Assembly: GCF_003014535.1 (NCBI RefSeq)
Contig: NZ_PYGD01000004.1
Location: 336,324 to 400,323 of the forward strand
Source: Taibaiella chishuiensis
GTDB lineage: Bacteria > Bacteroidota > Bacteroidia > Chitinophagales > Chitinophagaceae
Direction: 5' to 3'
Length of the DNA stretch: 64,000 bases
Made by a program: the position numbers and the translations under genes. Below are positions 1 to 9,142 of the stretch, piece by piece (the stretch's first letter is position 1; the number at the start of each line of letters is the position of its first letter). The notes beneath the pieces were generated by a model. That model was not told the origin of the DNA, ran no database searches, and saw only the letters and a program-made list of their open reading frames with translations.

Positions 1-904
1 GCAGCTCGAGTTGGAAGGTATGGCTGCGGATGCCGATATTATCCTGGTAAAAGCGGTAGTACGAGCGTATAACCAGCCTGGAACCCGCGAAAATATTGGC
101 TTGCAGGCCCAGCGGGAATTTCCAGCGCTCTTCGGGCAGGTATTCTACTTTTAAGGAACCGTCGGTAAAATATACGCGGTGAAAGGGCGTAGACAGCAAG
201 CCCTTCTGGTATACGAGTTCGGGAAAGATGGCAACCTGTACCCGGCGGTTAACCACCTGGAACCAGGAAAAGGACAGGTTGTAGGAGGTGCGCCGGTACG
301 TATCGTACCATTCCTTGTACCGCAGTTCGGTAGGGTAGACCAGGCTTACCGGGCGCCAGTAGTCGTCGTCGATGCGCCCCCAGCGCAGATCGTCGAAGTA
401 ACAGAGCAGCGATGCCGTCCACTCGTGCGACCCGTCGCGTGCTGTACGGCCCAGGTTAATACCCACCGGCAACGAGGTATAATCCGACTCTACCGAAAGC
501 CCCGCCTGGATGCCGGCCCGCAGGCCGCTTTTACCCAGTCGCCTGTTGTAACCCAGGTTGATATGGCTGCGCATATCCACACGCGATGCCGAGGAGAGGA
601 CATAATCGATATTATCGGTCGATGCGGAGGTAATAATGTCGGCCCCGGCATTGAGGGTAAAAGTCTGTACCGAATCGCGGCGATGGGTAATGTTCACTTC
701 GGGCGCATAAACCATCAATTCCTCGGTGCCTGTGCCGCCGGTTACTGCAGAATGGTTGCCATCCTGTGTATAATAGGAAAACAGGATCTGTATGTCCGTT
801 TCCGCAACGCGTTGTTTCTTGTATAGCGAATCTGCCGGCGCCTGCTGCGCGGTGGTATGCAGTGCAGCGGTCATTAAACCCAGCAGTAGATATTTCTTTT
901 TCAT
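1..904 (-). CDS. DUF3570 domain protein (3' end outside window)
   Basis: The frame is open from the ATG at 904 to the left edge, so at least 301 residues are present and the C-terminus is missing. The N-terminus (MKKKYLLLGLMTAALHTTAQ) is a signal peptide, followed by alternating hydrophobic and polar strands typical of an outer-membrane beta-barrel, as expected for DUF3570. It is the last visible gene of a minus-strand run with DUF4266, ApbE and a thioredoxin-like protein, a grouping known from Bacteroidota and Proteobacteria. The role is unknown; the neighbours suggest extracytoplasmic flavin or redox biogenesis. I am confident of the gene and fairly confident of the family. Confidence 0.8.
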   Translation of the reverse strand, partial: MKKKYLLLGLMTAALHTTAQQAPADSLYKKQRVAETDIQILFSYYTQDGNHSAVTGGTGTEELMVYAPEVNITHRRDSVQTFTLNAGADIITSASTDNIDYVLSSASRVDMRSHINLGYNRRLGKSGLRAGIQAGLSVESDYTSLPVGINLGRTARDGSHEWTASLLCYFDDLRWGRIDDDYWRPVSLVYPTELRYKEWYDTYRRTSYNLSFSWFQVVNRRVQVAIFPELVYQKGLLSTPFHRVYFTDGSLKVEYLPEERWKFPLGLQANIFAGSRLVIRSYYRFYQDNIGIRSHTFQLEL

Positions 905-966
905 CCTGGTAATGGAGCTGTGTAACGTTTAGTCCTGTATTGTTCGTCCTGTACTGGTAAAAGCGA

Positions 967-1200
967 TCAGTTGCAGCCGCAGCCACCGCTGCTTTTACCG
1001 GTACCGCCGCCACTGGCGCCTTCGCGGTAAGCCTGCGCGTTTTCTTCAAACTTTTCGATCGGTAACTTGCCCGGCTGCATAGCCGCATCATTAAGATAGG
1101 CACGCTGGTAGGGCTTTACAGCAGTGCAGCTGCCCAGTATCAGTACTGCCAGCAGGAGCAGGATCGCTGTGGTACACTTACCCTTTTCAGATGGAAGCAT
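967..1200 (-). CDS. DUF4266 small lipoprotein
   Basis: A 77-residue protein. The hydrophobic N-terminus ends in LILGSC, a lipobox, with the lipid-carrying Cys at about residue 25. The sequence after it (TAVKPYQRAYLNDAAMQ) matches the conserved start of mature DUF4266 proteins, and the tail is Gly-rich and ends GGCGCN. It overlaps the end of apbE by 14 bases in another frame, so translation is probably coupled. Its partner is very likely the DUF3570 protein downstream. Molecular function is unknown. Confidence 0.8.
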   Translation of the reverse strand: MLPSEKGKCTTAILLLLAVLILGSCTAVKPYQRAYLNDAAMQPGKLPIEKFEENAQAYREGASGGGTGKSSGGCGCN

Positions 1201-2116
1201 GGGTACTTATTTTTTCGGAGGTTAATACATGGTTGTGTTCATCCACGATAATGCCGTGCACGCCAGGTAACTGGCCAAGCAGGTACAGGCCGGCATCGGC
1301 GCCCATAATGGTAACGGCGGTAGCCAGGGCGTCGGATAGTTCGGCGCCGGGACTCACGATGGTCACACTTTTCAGCAGGCGGGCGGGCAGGCCCGTCCTG
1401 GGGTCTATATTGTGGCTATAGCGTATGCCTTTATGTTCAAAATACTGTATATAATTGCCGGAAGTGGCTACTGAGGCCTTTTCTACCGGTATCCAGCGTA
1501 GTATTGTATCCTCCTTGCCCGGGTCTGCAATACCGATACGCCAGGGGCTACCGTCGGGCTGGCAACCCCATGCGGTAAGGTCGCCGCTGGCGTTGATAAC
1601 CCCTGAGGCCAGGCCGGATGCGGTCCACAGCGCTTTAACCCGGTCGGCTGCATAACCTTTGCCGATCGCGCCGAAACCGATTCTCATGCCTTTTTTACGT
1701 AATAACACCTGGTTATCGCTACCCAGTTCGATATTGCGGAAGCCGGTAATGCGCAGTTGCTCTTTGAGGGCGTGCTTGCCGGGCAGTGCCTGGTTGCCGG
1801 TATTGAACCGGTATAGCGATTTTAACGTGCCGGCAGTAATATCAAAAGCGCCCTGGCTAAGCTCCGAAAGACGGATACAGCGTTGGATTAGTCGGTACAC
1901 CTCCCCGTCTACGGTAACGGGCGCTATACCTGCATTGCGGTTGATCAGGCTGGTTTGCGAATCTTCGTCAAACTCGGTCAGTAACCGTTCTAAACGCGTG
2001 ATCTCCGCCACGCCGGCCTGCAGGTAAGGCGCTGCAGCCGCTTCGCTGTCGCAGCAGGCGATCAGCTCAAAGTCGGAGCCCATCATTCTTTTACGCAGGT
2101 TACATTTTTGCAGCAT
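1187..2116 (-). CDS. apbE: FAD:protein FMN transferase (ApbE family)
   Basis: 309 residues. ApbE enzymes transfer FMN from FAD to a Thr of target proteins such as Nqr/Rnf subunits, usually outside the cytoplasm. Family signatures are visible: GSDFELIA near the N-terminus, FDITAGTLKSLYRF, the core IGFGAIGKGYAADR with VINASGDLTAWG, SHNIDPRTGLP, and a C-terminal SDALATAVTIMG that normally holds metal-binding residues. No signal peptide is seen from this start. It overlaps the upstream thioredoxin-like gene by 17 bases and the downstream DUF4266 gene by 14. The acceptor is not identifiable here; the neighbouring DUF3570/DUF4266 pair is a candidate for a linked function. Confidence 0.9.
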   Translation of the reverse strand: MLQKCNLRKRMMGSDFELIACCDSEAAAAPYLQAGVAEITRLERLLTEFDEDSQTSLINRNAGIAPVTVDGEVYRLIQRCIRLSELSQGAFDITAGTLKSLYRFNTGNQALPGKHALKEQLRITGFRNIELGSDNQVLLRKKGMRIGFGAIGKGYAADRVKALWTASGLASGVINASGDLTAWGCQPDGSPWRIGIADPGKEDTILRWIPVEKASVATSGNYIQYFEHKGIRYSHNIDPRTGLPARLLKSVTIVSPGAELSDALATAVTIMGADAGLYLLGQLPGVHGIIVDEHNHVLTSEKISTHASI

Positions 2117-2558
2117 AGCTACGGAGCAGGGCTTTTATTTGGGCGATAAAGGGTTCGGTAGCCAGGCCGGTTTGTGCCAGTGTCGCCAGGTTTTGTTGTT
2201 GCGCGCTAAGCAGCAGTATTTTCGGGAAGGCGCCCTCGGGGTTGAAACTTGCCGCCAGCTTATCATACCGGGAGGCTAATGCCGGGTCTATTTTACTGCG
2301 CTGCGGAAAATCGGCTTTCAGAACCACGAGACTGTCCTGTACAAACTGCAGGAAACGTGGGCTGGATAATACCTGCCGCTCCAGCCGGATACAGGGTATG
2401 CACCAGTCGGAACCCTGGAACACCAGCAATACCCGGCGATTGTTGCCGGCAGCCGCGGCAAATGCCTTGTCCGGGTCGGTAAATACCTGGGCGCCCGTAT
2501 TAAAGGGCAGCAACAGGATAAACAAAAGGTATATCGTTCCGGCTAATCTTCTGGTCAT
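2100..2558 (-). CDS. thioredoxin-family secreted protein
   Basis: 152 residues. An N-terminal signal peptide (about residues 1-23, ending TGAQ) precedes a thioredoxin-like fold carrying SDWCIPC, an active-site CxxC at C53/C56. The later FPKILLL is the cis-Pro segment. A periplasmic thiol reductase or oxidase is likely. It is the first gene of the operon with apbE, DUF4266 and DUF3570. A good Bacteroidota promoter lies about 37 bases upstream of the ATG. A role in redox maintenance of the other operon products is inferred from context only. Confidence 0.85.
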   Translation of the reverse strand: MTRRLAGTIYLLFILLLPFNTGAQVFTDPDKAFAAAAGNNRRVLLVFQGSDWCIPCIRLERQVLSSPRFLQFVQDSLVVLKADFPQRSKIDPALASRYDKLAASFNPEGAFPKILLLSAQQQNLATLAQTGLATEPFIAQIKALLRSYAAKM

Positions 2559-2594
2559 GTCGGTGATTACTGCGATACAGCGGGGTTAAGGGTG

Positions 2595-2625
2595 TAAAAT
2601 TAGGCAGTCGTACCGGCTTAATCAA
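2595..2625 (-). promoter_or_regulatory. Bacteroidota-type promoter of thioredoxin-apbE operon
   Basis: Read on the minus strand, TTG (2625-2623) is followed after exactly 20 nt by TAATTTTA (2602-2595), one mismatch from the TAnnTTTG -7 consensus. Transcription would start near 2588, about 30 nt before the ATG at 2558. Confidence 0.6.
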
Positions 2626-2766
2626 ATCCGGCATATTATCTCTTCCATTTTCACTTGTTTTCAAATCCCGCACACTTATAACGGTATCGCCACGTTTATG
2701 AAATGCCGCTTTGAACTTCTGATAATTAGCATTAGTTTTAGTTTTTATTTGGAAAACTATAACACT

Positions 2767-3672
2767 ATGAAAGCTATTTACCTATCCCTGCTTTTATTAC
2801 TGAGCCTGTCTGCCGGCGCGCAGACCTATGTGCCCTTCCCAGTTTCGGATGCCTTGTGGACAGAACGCGTAGGTACAGGCCAGGATAAACCGCCCATTTA
2901 TCATTGCTTCGGACTTAAAAATGCCGATACGGTTATCAAATCGGTGACCTATCATAAATTATATCGGTCAGTCGATACCGTACTGTCTGAATCGGAGTAC
3001 TACGGCGGCATCCGGGAGGAGGCTAAACGTATTTATCTCTATACAGATACTACAGAAATAGTACTTTATGATTTCAACCTGCAGGTAGACGATACCTTTA
3101 AGGCTACCAGTTCCTGGCCTGGTATACTGCAGGGCAAGGTGACACAGATAGATTCCGTGATGATTGCCGGCCAGTACCGTAAGCGCTATTCCTTTACCCT
3201 GATCCAGGGTAGCGGCAGCGGCATCCCTTTCTTTGGCAACTGGATCGAAGGTATTGGCAACGGCGGTATCGGGGGCCTGGTCCAGTCTTTTGCAATGCAG
3301 CCTACCTGCGATTGCCAGATCGATAACCTCTGCTTTAAACTGGGGAACGACTGGGTATACCATGACCCTAAATTCAGTAGTACCTCCTGTGTAGCTTCTG
3401 TCACTGCTATCCGTGATCCGCAATCTGTGGGCAAGGCCAGTCTGCTTGTGGCGCCCAACCCGGTAACGGGCATCAGCCGCCTGTTGATCGGGGGCGAAGC
3501 GAAAGTGGACCGTATCGATATTTTTAATGCGCAGGGCTTGCGGGTACAGTCCTATAGTCAGCCCGGCAATAGCGTGCTGATCGATCGTAATGCCTATGCT
3601 CCCGGTATGTATTTTTACCGGCTCAGCGTGGCCGGGCAAACTGCCGGCTCCGGTAAATTTTCTGTACAATAA
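2767..3672 (+). CDS. secreted protein with T9SS type A sorting domain
   Basis: 301 residues from the ATG at 2767. This start is preferred to an in-frame ATG at 2698 because it begins a clean signal peptide (MKAIYLSLLLLLSLSAGAQ). The C-terminal 75 residues have the type A Por-secretion layout: VAPNPV, a central RIDIFNAQGLRVQS strand, then APGMYFYRLSV and a final KFSVQ. The middle part (about residues 20-225) matches no family I recognise. The protein is probably exported by T9SS and attached to the cell surface or released. A strong terminator follows. Confidence 0.85.
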   Translation: MKAIYLSLLLLLSLSAGAQTYVPFPVSDALWTERVGTGQDKPPIYHCFGLKNADTVIKSVTYHKLYRSVDTVLSESEYYGGIREEAKRIYLYTDTTEIVLYDFNLQVDDTFKATSSWPGILQGKVTQIDSVMIAGQYRKRYSFTLIQGSGSGIPFFGNWIEGIGNGGIGGLVQSFAMQPTCDCQIDNLCFKLGNDWVYHDPKFSSTSCVASVTAIRDPQSVGKASLLVAPNPVTGISRLLIGGEAKVDRIDIFNAQGLRVQSYSQPGNSVLIDRNAYAPGMYFYRLSVAGQTAGSGKFSVQ

Positions 3673-3708
3673 TACAGGACCTGGAATACAGGACCTGGAC
3701 TTCTATAA

Positions 3709-3744
3709 AAAAACGCCGGCCGGCCATGGCCGGCCGGCGTTTTT
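3709..3744 (+). terminator. intrinsic terminator, perfect palindrome
   Basis: A perfect inverted repeat centred on CCATGG (GCCGGCCGGCCATGGCCGGC is its core), flanked by A-run and T-run, lies 36 bases after the T9SS gene. It is symmetric, so it could also act in the other direction. Confidence 0.85.
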
Positions 3745-3946
3745 ATTTATGGTAGCGGCATAAGTCTAAGCCGGATCATGGTTCGTTGTAACCTGGTAAA
3801 ATGCCTGCCGGCAGGCTTTCGCGGCGAGCGGCCCGAATGTTGGAAAGAGGTTGTAACAAGAGGGTAGAGCAGCGGTTACTTTTATGCTTTTTATTTAACC
3901 TTTAAGTAACGCCATGTAGCAAATGTTATTAACTTGCATCGTATAC

Positions 3947-6199
3947 ATGGATTTCGCAACTTCCTATAAAATAATAAACAAGCGCCTGCAGACCGAGTAC
4001 CGGGAACCAGCCTGGGGCTGGGGTTTGAGGGTTGCTTTATCCGTTACGATCCCCCTGGTATGGGGCGTGATTACGGGCGAGTCGCACGGCGCCGAGTGGA
4101 TGGCCATAGCCGGTGAGTGTGTTTCCTTTATCGAGTTGAAGGGCAATGCCGGTCAGCGCATCCGCCTGCTGTTAAGCGCCTCCTTATTGAGTGTCCTCTT
4201 CTGTATCGTAGGCAGTGTAGCCGGCAATTATATGTGGATCAGCCTGCCGGGTATGTTGCTGGTCGGTTTCCTGAGCGGGTTGTTTAAAAACCTCGGCGAC
4301 CGGGGTATGGGTCTTGCCCTGAGTGTGTATATCTTCTACATCATTACCTGCGCGTACCCGGTACATACGGACGACGACCTATGGGCCCGCTGTGGCTGGG
4401 TAGCCCTGGGCTCCCTGTGGACCGTACTGGTAGGGCTTTGCAGCTTCCTGTTTATCCGGGTGGGCACACCTTACCGGCGCACTATAGCCGCCATCTGGAA
4501 ATCGGTAGCTTCGCTGGCACTGGTTACCGGTAAAGGCTGGGATGGCCGCTCCACGCGCAGTTCGATCCGCGATATCTATCTTAAAGAAAAAGATGTGCGT
4601 ACAGCCATCGATGCTTCGCTCAACCTTTTCGAAGAAACGGCCGACCAGGTCAATAAAAATCAAAAGAACAAATACGCGCTTACCCAGTCGCGGCGCTGCG
4701 CCTCGCTGGTAAGCCTGCACATTATCCAGATCAGCGAAACGGCCGAGATGCTGTATAAGCTGACGCGCGACCGCCAGTTTACGATACAGGTATATAGCCT
4801 GTTCCGGGCATTGGAGCAGATCGGCGAACGTATGGAGATCTTCCTGCTTACACTGAAACAGGAAGAGCGGGTACTGGTTACTTCCCGCGTGGAACGCCTG
4901 CGCAAGATATCCGGTATGATCCAGGAAATACCCGAGGCGCAAACCCCGGCCATTGCCCCGCATATCGGGAAAATACTGCTGCTGGCCGAACGTGTGGCCA
5001 AACTGGTGGAGCGTTCGCTGGAACTGCTGGCCGTGCCTTCGGAACGGCGCATCTTCAGGGCCTACTCGTTTACCCAAACCCTCAACATCCTGCACCCGAG
5101 GTATTTTCGCAACAATATCCGGCAGCTGATGAATTTCGACAGCATTACCACCCGGTATGCTCTGCGTATCGGCGTAGCTGCGTTTATCGGTGCGCTTATC
5201 GGCAACCTGCTCTCGGGCGAGCATGGCTGGGCGCTGACGATCGGGGGTAATACCTTTACCCTCATTCATCTTAAAAACCACGGTTACTGGATACCTTTTA
5301 CGGCCATCATCGTTTCGCAGCCTTACTTCGGCGCCACCTTTAAGAAAGGCCTGGAGCGCAGTATCGGAACCATAGCGGGCATCGTGGTTGGTACCATATT
5401 CCTGCAACTGCCCTTTGCCACCCTGGCCAGGCTGGTGCTGGTGTTTGTAAGCTCGGTATTCCTTATCTATTTTCTCCGCAGGCAGTATTCGGTAGCTACT
5501 TTCTTTATTACCTTAATGCTGGTGGGGCTGCTGGCTATCGAGCCGCATTTCGACGCCGATCTTATGAAGACCCGCATCATCTGCACCCTGATCGGTTCGG
5601 CGTTGGCTATTACGGCAGGCTTTCTCTTATTGCCGGCCTGGGATAAGGATATGTTGCCGCGTTTCCTGGCCGAGGCCATTACGGCCAACCTGCATTATTT
5701 CCGCAAAACCTTTTACCGCAACGAGGAGCCCGTGGCCTGGACCAAACTGAAGCGTACCGCAGAGTCGAAGAACAGCAACGCATTCGATTCCTTTACCCGG
5801 TTTATGGCCGAACGGGTAAAACGCCGCCGGAAAGGTTATGCCAACTATTACTTCCTGCTTACGCATAATGTGCGCATTACCCGCGAGCTCAATAACTTTC
5901 ACAGCGAGACGGAGCTGGCCGAAGTAAAGATCCCGATACAGGAAAAAGAAAAGTACATTCAATTGCTGTACGAATGTGATGACCTGTTCCGCGAAAACGC
6001 TTTGTTATTAAAACGGTCGGGCAACGAATTTATCGACGATGAATCGCTGAAAACCTTCCCGGAGGAGGGTTTTGTGAACCTGACCCCGAATGAAAACCAA
6101 TTGGTATTTGTAGAAAAAATGCTGATCGAGCTGAAGGCGATAAGGGTAGGACTGGAGTCGCCCGCCATACCGCTGAGCCGCAAGCAGGTAGAAGGATAA
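3947..6199 (+). CDS. FUSC family inner-membrane protein
   Basis: About 750 residues from ATG 3947; an alternative ATG at 3923 would add eight residues. The layout is that of FUSC (fusaric-acid-resistance / YccS-like) proteins: an N-terminal group of membrane helices (about residues 25-175), a long soluble helical part (about 180-390), a second membrane group (about 405-565, with GNLLSGEHGWALTIGG and FKKGLERSIGTIAGIVVGT, the typical FUSC_2 motif), and a charged cytoplasmic C-terminus. Such proteins are putative exporters of aromatic acids or other small molecules; the substrate here is unknown. It stands alone, with 250 bases of empty upstream sequence apart from the preceding terminator. Confidence 0.85.
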   Translation: MDFATSYKIINKRLQTEYREPAWGWGLRVALSVTIPLVWGVITGESHGAEWMAIAGECVSFIELKGNAGQRIRLLLSASLLSVLFCIVGSVAGNYMWISLPGMLLVGFLSGLFKNLGDRGMGLALSVYIFYIITCAYPVHTDDDLWARCGWVALGSLWTVLVGLCSFLFIRVGTPYRRTIAAIWKSVASLALVTGKGWDGRSTRSSIRDIYLKEKDVRTAIDASLNLFEETADQVNKNQKNKYALTQSRRCASLVSLHIIQISETAEMLYKLTRDRQFTIQVYSLFRALEQIGERMEIFLLTLKQEERVLVTSRVERLRKISGMIQEIPEAQTPAIAPHIGKILLLAERVAKLVERSLELLAVPSERRIFRAYSFTQTLNILHPRYFRNNIRQLMNFDSITTRYALRIGVAAFIGALIGNLLSGEHGWALTIGGNTFTLIHLKNHGYWIPFTAIIVSQPYFGATFKKGLERSIGTIAGIVVGTIFLQLPFATLARLVLVFVSSVFLIYFLRRQYSVATFFITLMLVGLLAIEPHFDADLMKTRIICTLIGSALAITAGFLLLPAWDKDMLPRFLAEAITANLHYFRKTFYRNEEPVAWTKLKRTAESKNSNAFDSFTRFMAERVKRRRKGYANYYFLLTHNVRITRELNNFHSETELAEVKIPIQEKEKYIQLLYECDDLFRENALLLKRSGNEFIDDESLKTFPEEGFVNLTPNENQLVFVEKMLIELKAIRVGLESPAIPLSRKQVEG

Positions 6200-6293
6200 A
6201 ACGTAATACAAAATCACAAACAAATAACAATTACCCTTATACGGTGAATTGAAAGCCGCATTACCTTTATGCAAAATTTAAAATTTCATAACA

Positions 6294-6572
6294 ATGAAAA
6301 AGCTTTCAACCGTACTCCTTGCCTTAATGATGGCAGTATCCGGAGTAACCTTTGCACAAAACACCGGTGCTGCTAAAGCAAAGCCTGCCAAAACCACACA
6401 GGCTGCACCAAAAGAGAAAGCACCTGAAGCCAAGCCCGCAACAGCCGCTGGTCCTTTAAAGAAAGACGGCACACCGGACAAACGCTATAAGGAAAACAAA
6501 CATGTAAAGAGCGACGGTACCCCCGATAAACGCTACAAAGAGAATAAAGCAACTGCAGCTCCTGCAAAATAA
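6294..6572 (+). CDS. small secreted Lys/Ala/Pro-rich repeat protein
   Basis: 92 residues: signal peptide MKKLSTVLLALMMAVSGVTFA, an Ala/Lys/Pro-rich linker, then two near-identical copies of a 14-residue unit (KKDGTPDKRYKENK and KSDGTPDKRYKENK) separated by two residues, and an Ala-rich tail. Similar short periplasmic proteins are common in Chitinophagaceae but have no assigned function. The very basic mature region could bind polyanions; that is a guess. It is monocistronic, with a terminator directly after the stop. Confidence 0.8.
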   Translation: MKKLSTVLLALMMAVSGVTFAQNTGAAKAKPAKTTQAAPKEKAPEAKPATAAGPLKKDGTPDKRYKENKHVKSDGTPDKRYKENKATAAPAK

Positions 6573-6577
6573 TACCA

Positions 6578-6606
6578 CGAAGGCCGGCAATAGCCGGCCT
6601 TCGTTC
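6578..6606 (+). terminator. intrinsic terminator
   Basis: CGAAGGCCGGC / GCCGGCCTTCG stem with a short AATA loop, starting five bases after the stop of the small repeat protein. Confidence 0.75.
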
Positions 6607-6713
6607 TTGATATAGATCAACATATGATAAAATGCCGGATGCGCATAATACCGAAATCAAAAAAAACAATTGTCATAACCTTGTCTTTTTTTTCTATTGT
6701 CTTTTTTATGAAG

Positions 6714-6721
6714 TAAATTTG
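6714..6721 (+). promoter_or_regulatory. -7 element upstream of aconitase
   Basis: TAAATTTG matches the TAnnTTTG consensus exactly. No TTG is found at the ideal 19-21 nt spacing. A start near 6728 would leave a leader of about 54 nt. Confidence 0.45.
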
Positions 6722-6781
6722 CAATCCAGTGATTTAAAGGTATATTTTCCTTAATTCGTAATTCAAAATTTCAATCTTATA

Positions 6782-9049
6782 ATGGCTTTCGATTTAGATC
6801 TCATCCAAAAAGTTTACGCTGAAATGCCGGGTAAAATACAGGTTGCCCGTCAATTACTTGGCCGCCCGCTCACGCTGACCGAAAAGATCCTTTACTCCCA
6901 CCTCGACAAACCTGCTACAAGCGCTTACGAACGTGGTAAGGCTTATGTGGATTTCCGTCCGGACAGGGTAGCGATGCAGGATGCGACGGCGCAGATGGCG
7001 TTGCTTCAGTTTATGACTTGCGGAAGGGATAAAGTAGCGGTACCTTCTACCGTACACTGCGATCACCTGATCCAGGCTAAAGTTGAAGCCGGTAAGGATC
7101 TGCAGATCGCTGTCGATTCCAATAAAGAAGTTTATGATTTCCTCTCTTCCGTTTCCAACCGTTACGGTCTGGGTTTCTGGAAGGCAGGCGCCGGTATCAT
7201 CCACCAGGTGGTACTGGAAAACTACGCCTTTCCCGGCGGTATGATGATCGGCACTGATTCGCACACGCCTAATGCAGGTGGTCTCGGTATGATCGCTATC
7301 GGCGTAGGTGGTGCAGATGCCTGCGACGTAATGGCGGGTCTGCCCTGGGAGCTTAAAATGCCAAAACTGATTGGTGTACACCTGACCGGTAAACTGAACG
7401 GCTGGGCTACCCCTAAAGATATTATCCTGTGGGTTGCCGGCAAACTGACTGTAAAAGGCGGTACCGGTGCTATCGTGGAATACTTCGGCGAAGGTGCGGC
7501 CAACATCAGCTGTACCGGTAAAGGTACCATTGGTAACATGGGTGCAGAGATCGGCGCCACTACCTCTACCTTTGGCTACGACGAATCTATGGAGCGTTAC
7601 CTGAGGGCTACCGGCCGCGAAGCCATCGCAGACCTGGCCAACGGTATCAAAGAGCACCTGACCGGCGATGCTGAAGTATATGCTAATCCTTCCGCTTATT
7701 TCGACCAGGTGATCGAGCTCGACCTGTCTACCCTGGAACCTTATATCAACGGACCTTTCACCCCGGATCTGGCTACGCCGATCTCTAAAATGAAAGCCGC
7801 AGCAGCAGCCAATGGCTGGCCTACCAATGTAGAAGTAGGCCTGATCGGTTCCTGCACCAACTCTTCTTACGAAGACATCAGCCGCGCCGCCAACCTGGCC
7901 GAGCAGGCAGTAGCTAAAAACCTGAAAGCAAAAGCCAGCTATACCATTACTCCCGGTAGCGAACTGGTACGTTATACCATCGAACGCGACGGCTATATCG
8001 ATACCTTCGGTAAGATCGGCGGTACCGTATTCGCCAATGCCTGCGGTCCCTGTATCGGTATGTGGGCACGTGAAGGCGCCGACAAAAAAGAAAAAAATAC
8101 TATCATCCACTCGTTCAACAGGAACTTTGCTGCACGCCAGGATGGTAACCCCAATACTTATGCCTTCGTAGGTTCTCCGGAAATCGTAACCGCACTGGCC
8201 ATTGCCGGCGACCTTACCTTCAACCCGCTGACCGACACCCTGACGAACGAAGCCGGCGAACAGGTAAAACTGGATCCGCCATCCGGTTTCGAACTGCCTC
8301 CGCGTGGTTTCGATGTAGAGGATGCAGGCTTCCAGTCTCCTGCCGAAGATGGCAGCGGCGTAGAAGTTGTGGTATCTCCGGATTCCCAGCGCCTGCAATT
8401 GCTCGAGGCATTCCCAGCATGGGAAGGCACCGACCTGAAAGGCCTGAAACTGCTGATCAAGGCAAAAGGTAAATGTACGACCGACCATATCTCTATGGCT
8501 GGCCCATGGCTGAAGTTCCGTGGCCACCTCGATAATATCTCTAACAACATGCTGATCGGCGCTACCAACTTCTTCAACGAGAAAACCAATAGCGTTAAAA
8601 ACCAGCTGACCGGCGAATATGCAGGCGTACCGGATGTACAGCGTGCTTACAAAGCGCAGGGCATCGGTTCGATCGTTGTCGGAGACGAAAACTACGGTGA
8701 AGGTTCCAGCCGCGAACACGCTGCCATGGAGCCCCGTCACCTGGGCGTACGTGTGGTACTGGTAAAATCATTTGCCCGTATCCACGAAACCAACCTGAAA
8801 AAACAAGGTATGCTGGGTGTAACCTTCGCCAACAACGAAGACTACGATAAAATCCAGGAAGATGATACCTTCGACGTTCTGGGTCTCACTACCTTTGCTC
8901 CGGGCGTGCCGCTGACTGTAGTAGCGCACCACAAAGACGGCAGCAAAGACGAGATCACCGTTAACCATACCTACAACGACCAGCAGATCGAGTGGTTTAA
9001 AGCAGGCAGCTGCCTTAACGTGATCCGCAAAGAGTTTGGCGTAGCGTAA
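6782..9049 (+). CDS. acnA: aconitate hydratase (mitochondrial-type)
   Basis: 755 residues, the usual length for mitochondrial-type aconitase, which interconverts citrate and isocitrate in the TCA cycle. The three [4Fe-4S] ligands are visible: C358 in GSCTNSS, and C421 and C424 in [11 protein letters not shown]. Substrate-site signatures [22 protein letters not shown] and [18 protein letters not shown] are intact. The swivel domain occupies about the last 200 residues. Codon use is biased as expected for a highly expressed gene. It stands alone between its own promoter element and a strong terminator. The symbol acnA is used loosely; Bacteroidota usually have a single enzyme of this type. Confidence 0.95.
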   Translation: MAFDLDLIQKVYAEMPGKIQVARQLLGRPLTLTEKILYSHLDKPATSAYERGKAYVDFRPDRVAMQDATAQMALLQFMTCGRDKVAVPSTVHCDHLIQAKVEAGKDLQIAVDSNKEVYDFLSSVSNRYGLGFWKAGAGIIHQVVLENYAFPGGMMIGTDSHTPNAGGLGMIAIGVGGADACDVMAGLPWELKMPKLIGVHLTGKLNGWATPKDIILWVAGKLTVKGGTGAIVEYFGEGAANISCTGKGTIGNMGAEIGATTSTFGYDESMERYLRATGREAIADLANGIKEHLTGDAEVYANPSAYFDQVIELDLSTLEPYINGPFTPDLATPISKMKAAAAANGWPTNVEVGLIGSCTNSSYEDISRAANLAEQAVAKNLKAKASYTITPGSELVRYTIERDGYIDTFGKIGGTVFANACGPCIGMWAREGADKKEKNTIIHSFNRNFAARQDGNPNTYAFVGSPEIVTALAIAGDLTFNPLTDTLTNEAGEQVKLDPPSGFELPPRGFDVEDAGFQSPAEDGSGVEVVVSPDSQRLQLLEAFPAWEGTDLKGLKLLIKAKGKCTTDHISMAGPWLKFRGHLDNISNNMLIGATNFFNEKTNSVKNQLTGEYAGVPDVQRAYKAQGIGSIVVGDENYGEGSSREHAAMEPRHLGVRVVLVKSFARIHETNLKKQGMLGVTFANNEDYDKIQEDDTFDVLGLTTFAPGVPLTVVAHHKDGSKDEITVNHTYNDQQIEWFKAGSCLNVIRKEFGVA

Positions 9050-9082
9050 TACACACCGATTGATTTATTTTTTCGTAATGAC

Positions 9083-9113
9083 AGCGGCCCGGTATTTACC
9101 GGGCCGCTTTTTT
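9083..9113 (+). terminator. intrinsic terminator of aconitase (probably bidirectional)
   Basis: GCGGCCCGG / CCGGGCCGC stem with TATTTA loop and a T6 tail, 34 bases after the aconitase stop. It also lies beyond the 3' end of the convergent S41 peptidase gene. The same stem-loop sequence recurs at 11,130-11,151. Confidence 0.85.
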
Positions 9114-9142
9114 AGGACTAGTCATCGTATTAAAGAAAGGGA

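Noticed and set aside
4379..5407. 342-codon frame antisense to the FUSC gene.
   Set aside because: Low-complexity composition and no domain; the sense frame encodes clear membrane helices.
6854..8740. 628-codon open frame antisense to aconitase.
   Set aside because: A shadow of the strongly biased codon use of a highly expressed gene; the aconitase reading is unambiguous.
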